Shown piece after piece: positions 34,407 through 43,919 of a stretch of DNA of 64,000 bases. The position numbers and the translations under genes are program-made. The stretch lies in the NCBI GenBank assembly GCA_965247775.1, contig OZ252031.1, positions 1,736,001 through 1,800,000 on the forward strand, read 5' to 3'. The DNA comes from G965247775 sp965247775 (GTDB lineage: Bacteria > Chloroflexota > Dehalococcoidia > Bin125). A model generated the notes under the pieces. The model made no database searches, was not told where the DNA came from, and saw only the letters and a list, made by a program, of their open reading frames with translations. Positions within the stretch are counted from its first letter, which is position 1, and the number at the start of each line of letters is the position of its first letter.

Positions 34407-35911
34407 CCGGCCACCGCGCTTGCCTGGACCTGGGTGCCGCCGACGGTCACGGCGTCGATGAGGACGGTGGGGACGCCGACGCCAACGGGGACGGACTGGC
34501 CGTCCTTGCCGCAGGTCCAGCGGCCGTCGCTGAGTTGGAAGTCGTGGCCGACGCCGCTGACCTTGCCGAGCACGTCAGGGCCGTTGCCGATGAGGTTGAC
34601 GTCGCGGATGGGGGCGGTGATGCGCCCCCCTTCGATGAGGTAGCCCTCGGTGACGGAGAAGACGAAGTCGCCGTTGCTGATGTTGACCTGGCCGCCGGAG
34701 AAGGCCTTGCAGAAGATGCCGTAGTCGACGCGGCGCAAGAGATCCTCCGGGTTGGACTCGCCAGCGGTCATGTAGGTGTTGGTCATGCGGGGCATAGGGT
34801 AGTGGCGGAAGGACTGGCGGCGGCCGTTGCCGCTCGGTTCGCGGCGATAGTGCCGGGCGCTGATGCGGTCCTGCATGTAGGCGGCGAGGACGCCCTCCTC
34901 GATGAGGAGGTTGCGGCGGGCGGGGTTGCCCTCGTCGTCGACGTTGATGGAGCCGCGGCTGCTGGCGATGGTGGCGTCGTCGATGACGGTGACGAGGGGG
35001 GAGGCAACGGACTGGCCGACGCGGTCGGTGTAGTTGCTGGTCTTCTTGCGGTTGAAGTCGGCTTCCAGGCCGTGGCCGACCGCCTCGTGCAGGAGGATGC
35101 CGGAGTCGCCGGCGGCGAGGACGACGGGAAAGGTCCCGGCGGGGGCCTCGCGGGCCTCCTGCTGGAGGACGGCCTGGCGAGCGGCTTCCTCGGCCAGCGC
35201 GCCGGGGGTGTGCTGCTGGAAGTACTCCATGCCGAGACGGCCGCCGCCGCCCCAGCGAGCGGTGCGGCGGGAGTCGCCGTCCTCGGAGAGGCAGGTGACG
35301 TTGAAGCGCACGAGGGGCTGGAAGTCGGCGACGAGGGCGCCGTCGCTGGTCGCGATCATGACGCGCTTTTCCTCGTCGCTGATGGCGACATCGACGCGAG
35401 CGATGGAGGGGTGGTAGCGGCGGGCGGCCTCGTCGGCGCGGCGGAGGAGGGCGACCTTGTCGTCGAGGGGGGCCTGGGTGGTGGGAAGGGGGACGGCGTA
35501 GCGATCGGCGTCGTAGTCGTGGGCGGTGACGTCGATGGGGCCCGCGTGGCCGTCGCCGCTGCTGATCTGGGCGGCGGTTTCGGCGGCGCGGCGCATGGCG
35601 TCGAGGGAGAGGTCCTCGCTGAAGGCGTAGCCGATGGCGTCGCCGCGGACGACGCGGATACCGACGCCCTGGGAGAGGGCGGCGTGGGAGGACTTGACGC
35701 GCTGGTCCTCGAAGGCGATGGCGCCGGCGCGCTTGTGCTCGAAGAAGAGTTCGGCGAAGTCGCCGCCGCGAGCAAGGGCGGTGGCGAGGAGGCTCTCCAT
35801 GGCCGCTTCGTCGATGGAGAAGCGGTCGCGGAAGAAGCCGGCCACGGCGGCGGGCGGCTGGGGGCCGGCCTGGGAGGCGGCGCCCCGGGAGCGGGCGGGG
35901 TCCGTGGTCAT
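34403..35911 (-). CDS. tldD: TldD metalloprotease subunit
   Basis: 502 residues from ATG 35911 with GGAGG five bases upstream; the open frame runs far beyond this but as antisense of other genes. The metal site 'LLHEAVGHGLEADFN' is the HExxxH of TldD. Other family markers are 'DGSRRTARWGGGGRLG'-like sequence, 'YMTAGESNPEDLL', 'NISNGDFVFSVTEGYLIEGG' and the C-terminal 'PDVLGKVSGVGHDFQLSDG'. Catalytic partner of TldE, encoded next. No obvious RiPP precursor is nearby. Confidence 0.95.
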   Translation of the reverse strand: MTTDPARSRGAASQAGPQPPAAVAGFFRDRFSIDEAAMESLLATALARGGDFAELFFEHKRAGAIAFEDQRVKSSHAALSQGVGIRVVRGDAIGYAFSEDLSLDAMRRAAETAAQISSGDGHAGPIDVTAHDYDADRYAVPLPTTQAPLDDKVALLRRADEAARRYHPSIARVDVAISDEEKRVMIATSDGALVADFQPLVRFNVTCLSEDGDSRRTARWGGGGRLGMEYFQQHTPGALAEEAARQAVLQQEAREAPAGTFPVVLAAGDSGILLHEAVGHGLEADFNRKKTSNYTDRVGQSVASPLVTVIDDATIASSRGSINVDDEGNPARRNLLIEEGVLAAYMQDRISARHYRREPSGNGRRQSFRHYPMPRMTNTYMTAGESNPEDLLRRVDYGIFCKAFSGGQVNISNGDFVFSVTEGYLIEGGRITAPIRDVNLIGNGPDVLGKVSGVGHDFQLSDGRWTCGKDGQSVPVGVGVPTVLIDAVTVGGTQVQASAVAG

Positions 35912-36027
35912 TGGGCCTCCTGCGGTGGATCCGGCACGGGGGGGGCGTGTCCAGTGTATCTGGGGCCGAGACGGGCCGGCTGCTGCTGGGAGCGCATCGG
36001 GGCGGCGCATTAGGATCGGAGGCGGAG

Positions 36028-36330
36028 GTGGTCGTGCCACCACGGGTGCGCCTGAGCACAGAGGACGCCGCCCGGCTGCCGGGCCTGCTGGCGGCGGGTC
36101 CGGGAGACACGGCGACGTTCGCGGTCTGCCGGGACAATCGGGCGCGGGTGGAGTGGGCGCTGCGGACCTATGCGGCGGTGGACGGGCGGGCGCTGTCGTT
36201 GGAACTGGTGGCGCTGCTGATTTTCCAGGCGGGTGTGACGCTGTCGCCGGCGGCGGTGGTGGTGGCGCTGGCCGAGGCCGAGAAGGCGGGGACGGCGCGC
36301 GCGGCGGCGGGGGCCTGGCTTCCCGGTTAG
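36028..36330 (+). CDS. Small hypothetical protein
   Basis: 100 residues from GTG 36028, five bases after GGAGG. Sequence includes 'VRLSTEDAARLPGLLAAGPG', 'CRDNRARVEWALRTYAAVDG' and 'ALSLELVALLIFQAGVTLSP', apparently helical with one amphipathic segment. I do not recognise a family. It is divergent from tldD and its stop overlaps the stop of the convergent LysM gene by four bases. Confidence 0.55.
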   Translation: MVVPPRVRLSTEDAARLPGLLAAGPGDTATFAVCRDNRARVEWALRTYAAVDGRALSLELVALLIFQAGVTLSPAAVVVALAEAEKAGTARAAAGAWLPG

Positions 36331-37475
36331 CCCTCGCCGATGGGCTCGATGAAGCCGCGCGGCACGCGCAGGAGGGCCCCGATCTGCAGCGGGGCGCTGG
36401 GATCGATGCTGTTGAGGGCGGCGATTGCGTCGACGGTGGTGCTGAAGTCCAGGGAGATGAAGAAGAGGGTGTCGCCGGCGCCCACCTCCCACTCGACGAT
36501 GTCGGGCCAGGCGAGGAGGGAGTCGGGCGCGACAGGGATCGCGGAGGGCTCCTCCTCGGCGGGGGGCGGCTCGGCGTCGGCGTCGGGGGGAGCGGCGCCG
36601 GTATCGTCGGCATCGGCGCCGTCGGCGGTGTCATCGGCGGCATCTTGCGGAGGAGGCTCCTCAACGACCTGCTCGCCCCCGGCGGCGGTCTGCTCAAGGT
36701 CGATGGGGAGGATGAAGCCAACCGGAACGATGAGAATATGGCCGATGGTGATGGCGTTGACGTCGGCGAGGCCGTTGTGGAGGGCGATGGCCTCGATGGT
36801 GGTGCCGAAGTCGAGAGCGATGGCGCCGAGGGTGTCGCCGGGGCCGACGGCGTACTCTGCGAGGTCGTCCCAGGCGAGCAGTTGCTCGCGGGGGGTGAGA
36901 TCTTCGGCGGGGGGGGCGCGCTGGGGCTCTTCCCCGGCAGCGGCAGGATCATCGGAGGGGGCCGGCGCCGCGGCGGCCTCGCCGGAGGGGGACTGAATCT
37001 GGGCGTCGCCGGGATCGGGATCAGCGCTCTGGCCGGGCGGGGTGGGCAGGGATTGGATAGGGGGAGTGGTGTTGAGGGAGGAGCGGAGCGGATCCTCGTC
37101 GTTGTCGCTGACGACGGCGAAGACGATGCCGATGACGGCGGGTACGAGCATGGCGAAGAGGAGGAAGGCGAGCCCTTCGCGGGTGCGGAGCCGCCCGCGC
37201 ACGCCGGCGTCGCCGAAGAGGCGCTGGGCCAGGGAGGGACCAGGCGGGGTGGCGAGCACGCCACGATAGACGGGGCAGCGCTGGTAGCGCGCGGTGAGGC
37301 AGAAGCGGTTCTGGATGTCACGGCGGACAGGGTGCGGGGTGGGGGGCTTGTAGCAGCGGTGCTCGCCGCTGGGCAGATCCTCGACGGGAGCGGCGTCGTC
37401 GCGGTGGCCCAGGAAGGGGCAGGTGGGCACGTCGGGGCCGGCGACGTCTGGGGGGACGCCGGAGGCGGCGGGCAT
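36327..37475 (-). CDS. Membrane-anchored protein with two LysM domains and N-terminal cysteine motif
   Basis: 382 residues from ATG 37475. The cytosolic N terminus has the cysteine pattern 'PTCPFLGHRDD', 'SGEHRCYKP', 'NRFCLTARYQRCPVYRG' (C-x26-C-x18-C-x8-C), seen widely in Chloroflexota LysM proteins and likely metal-binding. One transmembrane helix follows (GLAFLLFAMLVPAVIGIVFAVV), then Pro/Glu-rich linkers and two LysM domains: 'YAVGPGDTLGAIALDFGTTI' and 'WEVGAGDTLFFISLDFSTTV'. LysM binds peptidoglycan-type glycans outside the cell. A TACAAT box (37596-37591) suggests a transcription start near 37584; longer N termini from 37592 cannot be excluded. Confidence 0.85.
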   Translation of the reverse strand: MPAASGVPPDVAGPDVPTCPFLGHRDDAAPVEDLPSGEHRCYKPPTPHPVRRDIQNRFCLTARYQRCPVYRGVLATPPGPSLAQRLFGDAGVRGRLRTREGLAFLLFAMLVPAVIGIVFAVVSDNDEDPLRSSLNTTPPIQSLPTPPGQSADPDPGDAQIQSPSGEAAAAPAPSDDPAAAGEEPQRAPPAEDLTPREQLLAWDDLAEYAVGPGDTLGAIALDFGTTIEAIALHNGLADVNAITIGHILIVPVGFILPIDLEQTAAGGEQVVEEPPPQDAADDTADGADADDTGAAPPDADAEPPPAEEEPSAIPVAPDSLLAWPDIVEWEVGAGDTLFFISLDFSTTVDAIAALNSIDPSAPLQIGALLRVPRGFIEPIGEG

Positions 37476-37787
37476 CCCCGTCACGGCCGTCGCTCCGAGG
37501 GGGAGGTGGCAGAAGCGGCGCGGAGGGTGGGTAGCGCTCGCGGAGGGGAGTCGGGAGGGTAGCGGCGTGACGCTGGCAGCATTGGGGGACATTGTAGGCG
37601 CAGAGGCGCCGCGCGGTCAGAGGGGCGGGAGGGGAGCCGGGGAACGGGGCCGGGAGGCCGCGGCCGGAGGCACGATCGCACTAGTGGGGCGGGTGTGGCC
37701 GGGTGGCGGGGCGCGACGTAGAGTGTCGCGACTTCGGCTCCATGCGGCGGGTGAGCGATGGATGAGTTGTGAAGGACATTCGGGGGA
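37476..37787. promoter_or_regulatory. Divergent promoter region between two LysM genes
   Basis: No gene is seen in these 312 bases. They hold a leftward -10-like TACAAT (37596-37591) for the LysM membrane protein, and a hairpin CGCGAC-N7-GTCGCG at 37722-37740 upstream of the rightward LysM peptidase. The hairpin could be an operator, but there is no direct evidence. Confidence 0.35.
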
Positions 37788-39719
37788 ATGTTCCGTTCTG
37801 CGCGCCACGTGGTCTTGCCACTCGCCGCACTGGCGGTGTGGGCGGCGCCCGGTCTGCTGCAGGCAGACTCCTATACGGTGCAGCCCGGAGACACCCTGTC
37901 GGGGCTGGCCGAGCGCTTCGAGACGACGCAAGCGCGGCTGCTGGCGCTGAATCCGTCGATCCGGTCTGCCGATCTGCTGTTCGCGGACGCACGGATCACG
38001 CTGCCCGACGAGGAGGAGACAGCGGACGCGGCGCCAACGGCCCCAACGAGCGGCAGCATAGGGGCGGGGGTGCGGTTAACCCACGTCGTGCAGCCGGGCG
38101 ACACCGTCAGCGGGCTGGCGTTCATCTACGAAACGACGACGGCGGAGATCGTGCGGCTGAACCCCGGCCTCGAGAGCGGCCGGATCCAGCCGGGGATGCA
38201 GTTGGTGGTGCGGGACGACCGGCTGGGGGCCGGGTCCGAGGCTTCCGGCGGGGTGCCGGCGGCGCCAACGTCGAGCGGGGGCCCGCGGATCGGCGACCAG
38301 CCGGTCCGGATTTACGAGGTGGCGCCGGGAGACACGTTTAGCGAGATCGCGCTGCACTTCGGGACGACGCAGGCGCAACTGGCGGTGCTGAATTCGCACG
38401 TGGATCCGAACTTCCTGCCGGCGGGGGCGGTGTTGCTGGTGCCGCGGGCGGACGTCTCCACGCCGACGGGGACGAGCCGCATGCGGACGTACGTGGTGGA
38501 GGCGGGGGACACGGCGGGCGGGATCGCGCTGCGCTTCGCGACGAGTCTGGAGGCGCTGGCGGAGGCGAACGGGGGCGCCGATCTGTCCACGGTGTTCGTG
38601 GGGCAACGGCTGCGGTTGCCCATCGAGTCGCGCGGGCTAACCGAAGCGGCAATCGGATGGGAGGGCGAGCGCGCGACGTACATCGTGCGGGCGGGGAACA
38701 CGGCGAGCGGCATCGCGGCGGCGCATCGGATCTCCTTGGGCGATCTGCGGCGGCTGAACCTGCGTGCGAACCTGGACCTGCTGCAGGTGGGGCAGGCGCT
38801 GGTGGTGCCGCTGGTGGAGCTGCCCCCGCCGGCTCCAGGGACGGTCCCGGCGGGCCCGGCGCCCGGGCTGCGACACAGCGTGCAGGCGGGCGAGACGCTG
38901 ACCGCGATCGCGGCAACCTTCGGGGAGACACCACAGACGCTGGCCGCGTTGAACCCGGGTTTAAATCCCAACTTGCTGAGCGTGGGGCAGGATCTGCGGG
39001 TACCGGGGACGGTGGCGGTGCCAACAGTGTCGCGGACGGTGGTGACGGCCTCGGGCGATAGCATTGCGTTCGTGGCGGCGGAAGTGGGGGTAACGCCGCA
39101 CACGCTGCTGGCGAACAACCCGGGGCTGAGCACGGCCTGGATCCCGGCGGGGACGCCGCTGCGGGTACCGCGGCGGGAGGGGGTGATCGTGGACGTGTTC
39201 GCGGGCGACACGCTGCGGGGGATCGCGGCGGCGCAGGGGACGACGGTGCTGACGCTGGCACTGGCGGCGGACAACGGCGTGAGCGATCCGAATGGGCTGA
39301 TCGCGGGGCAGGAGATCCTGATCCCGGTGACGACGCCGGAGTTCGTCTGGCCGGCACAGGGGCTGCTGACGGATGGGTTCGGCGCCTGCCGGACGGGGGA
39401 TTGCTCGCTGCGGCACCACGGGACGGATATCGCGCAGAACGGCGGCGCGGCGCTGGCGATGGCGGCGGGGGCAGTGACGTTCGCCGGGGGCAGCCACTGC
39501 TGCGGCCTGGGCTTCCATCTGGAGATCGACCACGGCAACGGCTGGCTGAGTCGCTACGGGCACCTGGCGGGGCCGCCGTGGGTGGTGGAGGGCGAGGAGG
39601 TGGCGGCGGGCGAGCCGATCGGACAGGTGGGGACGACGGGCTTCAGCACGGGGGTGCACCTGCACGTGGAGCTGGAGCACAACGGCTGGCTCCTGAACGC
39701 GCTGAACTACGTGCCCTGA
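37788..39719 (+). CDS. Secreted LysM-M23 peptidoglycan hydrolase with eight LysM repeats
   Basis: 643 residues. A signal peptide (HVVLPLAALAVWAAPGLLQA) is followed by eight LysM repeats, the cores being YTVQPGDTLSGLA, HVVQPGDTVSGLA, YEVAPGDTFSEIA, YVVEAGDTAGGIA, YIVRAGNTASGIA, HSVQAGETLTAIA, TVVTASGDSIAFVA and VDVFAGDTLRGIA. The C-terminal M23 domain has 'LRHHGTDIAQNGGAALAM' (His, Asp), 'HLEIDHGNGWLSRYGHL' and 'GVHLHVELEHNGW' (HxH). Four cysteines in the peptidase domain (GACRTGDC, SHCCG) may form disulfides. It binds and trims cell-wall peptides. Eight repeats is more than usual. Confidence 0.93.
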   Translation: MFRSARHVVLPLAALAVWAAPGLLQADSYTVQPGDTLSGLAERFETTQARLLALNPSIRSADLLFADARITLPDEEETADAAPTAPTSGSIGAGVRLTHVVQPGDTVSGLAFIYETTTAEIVRLNPGLESGRIQPGMQLVVRDDRLGAGSEASGGVPAAPTSSGGPRIGDQPVRIYEVAPGDTFSEIALHFGTTQAQLAVLNSHVDPNFLPAGAVLLVPRADVSTPTGTSRMRTYVVEAGDTAGGIALRFATSLEALAEANGGADLSTVFVGQRLRLPIESRGLTEAAIGWEGERATYIVRAGNTASGIAAAHRISLGDLRRLNLRANLDLLQVGQALVVPLVELPPPAPGTVPAGPAPGLRHSVQAGETLTAIAATFGETPQTLAALNPGLNPNLLSVGQDLRVPGTVAVPTVSRTVVTASGDSIAFVAAEVGVTPHTLLANNPGLSTAWIPAGTPLRVPRREGVIVDVFAGDTLRGIAAAQGTTVLTLALAADNGVSDPNGLIAGQEILIPVTTPEFVWPAQGLLTDGFGACRTGDCSLRHHGTDIAQNGGAALAMAAGAVTFAGGSHCCGLGFHLEIDHGNGWLSRYGHLAGPPWVVEGEEVAAGEPIGQVGTTGFSTGVHLHVELEHNGWLLNALNYVP

Positions 39720-39954
39720 GGGCTGCGGGCCCGTCCGGGGTGCTGCGTTCCCGGCATCAGAGGAGGATCGGTCCGGGACCCGGCGCGTTTCTATCGATTC
39801 CGGCGCAGACCCTCACGGAGCGAGGTGGGTGCGGAGGAGGCGCCGCGGCGTGGCACCGGGGAGGCGGGCGATGGCGTTCAGATCACGCCGCTGCATGGGG
39901 CCATGCGGGGACGGGCGCCGCCCACCAAACCGGAGAACACCGAACGGAGGAGCC

Positions 39955-41679
39955 CTAGAAGCCCTGATAGGCGTTGACGATGGGGAAGCGGCGGTCCTTG
40001 CCGAAGGCGCGGGGGGTGATCTTGAGGCCGGGGGCGGCCTGGCGGCGCTTGTACTCGGCGCGGGTGACGAGGCTCATGACGCGGCGGACGTCGGCTTCGT
40101 CGAAGCCCTGGGCGACGATCTCCTCCAGGGTGCGGTCCTCCTCGACGAAGGCCTGGAGGATTGGGTCGAGGCGCTCGTAGGGCATGAGAGAGTCCTCGTC
40201 GCGTTGATCGGGGCGAAGCTCGGCGCTGGGGGGCTTGTCGATGACGGCGGCGGGGATGCGCTCGCGCCCGGCTTGCGCGTTCACGTGCCGGGCGAGGCGG
40301 TAGACGGTGGTCTTGGGGACGTCCTGGATGACGGCGAGGCCGCCGGTCATGTCACCGTAGAGGGTGGTGTAGCCGGTGGCGGACTCGCTCTTGTTGGAGG
40401 TCGTGAGGACGAGGCGGCCCAGCTTGTTGCTGAGCGCCATGATCAGGGTGCCGCGGATGCGGGCCTGGAGGTTCTCCTCCGTGACATCGGGGGCGTGGCC
40501 GGCGAAGGGGCCCTGGAGGGCGTCGAGGAAGGCGGCGAAAGGGCCCTCGATGGGGATGGTGAGCAGTTCAATGCCGAGGTTCCCGGCCAGGGCGCGGGCG
40601 TCGGCGACGCTGCCCTCGGAGGAGTAGCGCGAGGGCATCGCGACGCAGGCGACGTTCTCGGGGCCGAGAGCGTCGACGGCGATGGTGGCGGTGAGGGTGG
40701 AGTCGATGCCGCCGGAGAGGGCGATGACGACCTGCGAGAAGCCGGTCTTGCGGACGTAGTCGCGGGTGCCGAGGACGAGGGCTTGGTAGATGGCGGCGAC
40801 GGCGTCGAGGGGAACGGCGCAGGGCGGCGGGTCGGTGGGGGGCCGGGCGCCGGGGCGGGGGGCGGAGACGGGGACGTGGGCGGGGCGGTCGACGGGGAGG
40901 CGGCGCAGGCGGGGGTCGTGCAGGCGGACCTGGGCGACGGCCTCGACGTCGAGGTCGGCGACGAGGAGGGTTTCCTCGAACATGGGGGCGGCCGCGACGA
41001 GGTCGCCACGGGGGTCGTGGATCATGCTGCCGCCCGCGAAGATGAGGGCGTCCTGCCCGCCGACCAGGTTGTCGTAGCAGACGATGACGGCGTTGTCGGC
41101 GGCGCGGGTGGCGAGCATCTTTTCGCGCGCGGCGATCTTGCCGGCGTGGAAGGGCGAGCCGTTGATGTTGATCACCACCTTGGCGCCGGCCAGGGCCTGC
41201 TCCTGGACGGGGCCGGAGGAGTACCAGATATCCTCGCAGATGCTGACGCCCACGGGGACGCCGGCGATCTCGAAGACCGGGGCCTCGCGGCCGGGCCGGA
41301 AATAGCGGCTCTCGTCGAAGACGCCGTAGTTGGGCAGGAACTGCTTGTGGTAGACGCCGGCGCGCCCGCCGTCGTGGAGGACGGCGGCGGCGTTGTAGGC
41401 GTCGGGGGCGAGGTCGACGAAGCCGACGAGTGCGGCGACGTGCTTGCCGGCGGTGGCGGCTTGGAGATCCTGAAGAGCGGTGAGATTGTCGTGGACGAAG
41501 GGGCGGCGGAGGAGGAGGTCCTCGGGGGGGTAGCCGGTGAGGGCGAGTTCCGGGAAGGCGACGAGGTCGCAGGCGAGGGCCTCAGCGCGGTCGATGGCGT
41601 CGCGGATGAGGGCGGCGTTGCCTTGGAGGTGGCCGACGGTGGGGTTGATCTGAGCGAGGGCAACGCGCAGGGAGCGCAT
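39955..41679 (-). CDS. nadE: Glutamine-dependent NAD+ synthetase
   Basis: 574 residues from ATG 41679, which has GGAGG five bases upstream. The N-terminal nitrilase-fold glutaminase has its triad Glu in 'VAFPELALTGYPPEDLL', Lys in 'YHKQFLPNYGVFDE' and Cys in 'GVSICEDIWY'. The C-terminal synthetase has the ATP P-loop 'VIALSGGIDSTLTATIA' and 'LTTSNKSESATGYTTLYGDM'. It amidates nicotinate adenine dinucleotide to NAD+ using ammonia from glutamine. A 12-bp inverted repeat lies immediately upstream of the ribosome binding site. Confidence 0.96.
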   Translation of the reverse strand: MRSLRVALAQINPTVGHLQGNAALIRDAIDRAEALACDLVAFPELALTGYPPEDLLLRRPFVHDNLTALQDLQAATAGKHVAALVGFVDLAPDAYNAAAVLHDGGRAGVYHKQFLPNYGVFDESRYFRPGREAPVFEIAGVPVGVSICEDIWYSSGPVQEQALAGAKVVININGSPFHAGKIAAREKMLATRAADNAVIVCYDNLVGGQDALIFAGGSMIHDPRGDLVAAAPMFEETLLVADLDVEAVAQVRLHDPRLRRLPVDRPAHVPVSAPRPGARPPTDPPPCAVPLDAVAAIYQALVLGTRDYVRKTGFSQVVIALSGGIDSTLTATIAVDALGPENVACVAMPSRYSSEGSVADARALAGNLGIELLTIPIEGPFAAFLDALQGPFAGHAPDVTEENLQARIRGTLIMALSNKLGRLVLTTSNKSESATGYTTLYGDMTGGLAVIQDVPKTTVYRLARHVNAQAGRERIPAAVIDKPPSAELRPDQRDEDSLMPYERLDPILQAFVEEDRTLEEIVAQGFDEADVRRVMSLVTRAEYKRRQAAPGLKITPRAFGKDRRFPIVNAYQGF

Positions 41680-41690
41680 GACAGCCTCCG

Positions 41691-41719
41691 GGACTTCGTG
41701 TCTCCCTGACACGAAGTCC
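41691..41719 (-). promoter_or_regulatory. Perfect 12-bp inverted repeat in the nadE leader
   Basis: GGACTTCGTGTC and GACACGAAGTCC flank a 5-base spacer, without mismatch. The near arm starts one base from the GGAGG ribosome binding site of nadE. As DNA it is sized for a dimeric repressor; as RNA it is a stem-loop abutting the ribosome site. Control of NAD synthesis by either route is inference. Confidence 0.55.
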
Positions 41720-42111
41720 TCCGCACTGTATGGCGGCGGCGGAAGGGGGGTCAATCGGGCGGGTCCCGCTGCGCGAGTTGTGGGTCGTGCGGGGACCGGC
41801 ACGGGAGCGGGGCGCCTCCCCCCTAACCGTCTCTCCGTCCGGGCTGGAGAGGGGGCAATCTCCCCGCGCACGCACGGCCCGCGTCCGAACGTGATCCTTG
41901 AAGGAACAGGTTCTCCGAGAGGTGTGCGACGTACCGCCTGATGGAGGAGGGGCCGGTGCGTTTTCGGACGGCCGTTGTGCCGAGCTGCTTTGTGGCGCGA
42001 GCGAGGGTGAATCGAGCCTGCGCTTGCAGCGCTCGCCCACGGGCAGGGGCGGGGATACACTCGGTAGCGCCTCATCGCCGACACCCCGCGGCCGGCGCCG
42101 CGCAGCGCTGC
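41720..42111. other. Intergenic region between nadE and an ABC exporter operon
   Basis: No gene is supported here. The rightward side holds a TACACT -10-like box at 42056-42061, fifty bases before the ATPase start codon, and a small hairpin CTCTCC-N9-GGAGAG near 41831-41852. An open frame from 41941 runs into the ATPase gene but its N-terminal 57 residues look non-coding. Confidence 0.4.
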
Positions 42112-43110
42112 ATGGTCGAGACTTTGGCGTCATCCCAGCCCGAATCCCCTGCGACGGCCGTCGCGCTGCGCGACGTGTCCTACGAATACCCGGGTGGGGG
42201 GGAGGGCGGCGGGCATGGCGTGGAGGAGATCTCGCTGAGGCTGGAGGCGGGCAGCGTTCTGGGGTTGTTGGGCCCGAACGGAAGCGGTAAGAGCACCATC
42301 CTGTCGCTTGTGCTGGGGTTCTGCCGACCGGACCGGGGGGAGGTGACGCTGCTGGGGGAGGCGCTGACGCCGGCGCTGCGACGGCGGCTGGGGGTGGTCT
42401 TTCAGGAGGCGTCGCTGGACCCGCTGATGACGGCGCGGGAGACGCTCTGGCTGCACGGGCGGCTGTTCGGGCTGCGGGGGCGGACCCTGCGGCGGCGAGC
42501 GGAGGCGCTGCTGGAGCTGATGGGGCTGGGGGATCGAGCGACGGACGCGGTGGAGACGCTGTCGGGGGGGATGCGGCGGCGGCTGGAGCTGGCGCGAGCG
42601 GTGATGCACGAGCCGGAGGTGCTGCTGCTGGACGAACCGTCGCTGGGGCTGGACCCGGACTCGAAGGCGGCGCTGTGGGAGTTGCTGGCGCGGATCAATG
42701 GCGGGGGGACGACACTCCTGCTGGCCACAAACGACGTGACGGAGGCGGAGCAGGCCTGCGGCCGGGTGGCGTTCCTGGAGGCGGGCCGGGTGGTGGCCGA
42801 GGGCTCGCCGGCGACGCTGAAGCAAGCCCTGCGGCGCGACTCGGTGCGGGTCGAGTGGCCCTCGGCCCCGGCCGACGTGGAGGCGCGGCTGGCGGGCCTG
42901 GCGGGGGTGGGGCAGGTGACGTGTGCGGCGCCCGTGGTGCATGTAACGGTGGACGACGCGTCGGCGTTCGTGCCGGAGTTGTTCCGGCTGGCGGCGGGGA
43001 CCATCGAGGGGATCCGGATTCATGAGTCGACGCTGGAGGACGCGTACTTCCAGCACGTGGGTACACCGCTGTCGGAGCGCGGGCGGGAGAACGGGCGGGC
43101 GGGGCCTTGA
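42112..43110 (+). CDS. ABC-2 type exporter ATP-binding protein (DrrA-like)
   Basis: 332 residues from ATG 42112. Walker A 'LLGPNGSGKSTILSLVLGF', Q-loop 'VVFQEASLDPLMTARE', signature 'TLSGGMRRRLELARAV', Walker B 'VLLLDEPSLGLDPDSK'. The switch-loop His position reads 'LLLATNDVTEAEQA', with Asn instead of His, which is common in this exporter branch. The C-terminal 90 residues match the DrrA-type regulatory domain. It overlaps the permease gene by four bases (TTGA). Confidence 0.92.
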   Translation: MVETLASSQPESPATAVALRDVSYEYPGGGEGGGHGVEEISLRLEAGSVLGLLGPNGSGKSTILSLVLGFCRPDRGEVTLLGEALTPALRRRLGVVFQEASLDPLMTARETLWLHGRLFGLRGRTLRRRAEALLELMGLGDRATDAVETLSGGMRRRLELARAVMHEPEVLLLDEPSLGLDPDSKAALWELLARINGGGTTLLLATNDVTEAEQACGRVAFLEAGRVVAEGSPATLKQALRRDSVRVEWPSAPADVEARLAGLAGVGQVTCAAPVVHVTVDDASAFVPELFRLAAGTIEGIRIHESTLEDAYFQHVGTPLSERGRENGRAGP

Positions 43111-43919
43111 GCGCCTGGGCGGCGAGCGTGGGCGGGGCCTCGGTGGCGTGCTGGGCGCTGCTGGCGCGGGACCTGCGGGGCTTCCTGCGCTCGCGATCGC
43201 AGCTGTACTCGTCGGTGCTGCTGCCGCTGATGTTCCTGGCGATCCTCGGGACAGGGGTGTCAGAGGGGCTCGATCCGTCCTCGGCGATCATCCGCGACGG
43301 CGATTACGTAAGTTACCTGGCGCCGGGGATGATCGCGATGACGGCGCTGTTTTCGTCGACGTTTTCGAGCGCGTCGTTCTACCGCGACCGGGACAGCGGC
43401 CTGCTGCGGACGCTGCTGGCGTCGCCGCACGGGGCCCGGACGATCCTCCTGGGCAAGTCGCTGGCGGCGGTGGCGATTGGGTCGGTGCAGGCGCTGCTGA
43501 TCCTGGTAGTGGCGGTGCTGATTCCGGGGATCGATTTCGCCTGGCAGTACGGCTGGGTGGGTGGCGTCGCGCTGGTGGTGGCGGGAGTGCTGGCGCTGAA
43601 CTTCCTGCTGTCGGGGTTCGCGCTGCTGGTGGCCACGCGGATTCGGTCGATGCAGGGCTTCCACCTGGTGATGAACCTGGTGCTGTTCCCGCTGTTCTTT
43701 CTCTCGGGGGCGTTCTTCCCGCTGGACTCGCTACCGGACTGGCTGCGCATCCTGGGCTGGATCAACCCGCTGACGTACCCGGTGGACCTGATGCAGACGG
43801 CGGCCTATGCGGCGGACACCGAGGGGTTCTTCGGGCCGGGGATCGACTTCGCCGTGTTGGGCGGGCTGGCGCTGGGGCTGTTCGCGCTGGGCCTGCGGCG
43901 GGGGCCGCGGGCGGTCTGA
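43107..43919 (+). CDS. ABC-2 type exporter permease
   Basis: 270 residues, six predicted transmembrane helices, starting at TTG 43107 inside the stop of the ATPase gene. 'LYSSVLLPLMFLAILGTGVS', 'YLAPGMIAMTALFSSTFSSA', 'RDSGLLRTLLASPHGARTIL' and 'LFPLFFLSGAFFPLDSLPDW' are typical ABC-2 stretches, the third being the coupling region. The cargo is unknown; position next to a thioredoxin-like lipoprotein and the cytochrome oxidase operon hints at a cytochrome maturation or export role, as inference. Confidence 0.92.
   Translation: MSAWAASVGGASVACWALLARDLRGFLRSRSQLYSSVLLPLMFLAILGTGVSEGLDPSSAIIRDGDYVSYLAPGMIAMTALFSSTFSSASFYRDRDSGLLRTLLASPHGARTILLGKSLAAVAIGSVQALLILVVAVLIPGIDFAWQYGWVGGVALVVAGVLALNFLLSGFALLVATRIRSMQGFHLVMNLVLFPLFFLSGAFFPLDSLPDWLRILGWINPLTYPVDLMQTAAYAADTEGFFGPGIDFAVLGGLALGLFALGLRRGPRAV

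Noticed and set aside
37593..37787. Short leftward frames between the LysM genes
   Set aside because: Pro/Arg-rich, no starts with ribosome sites, and they overlap likely promoters.
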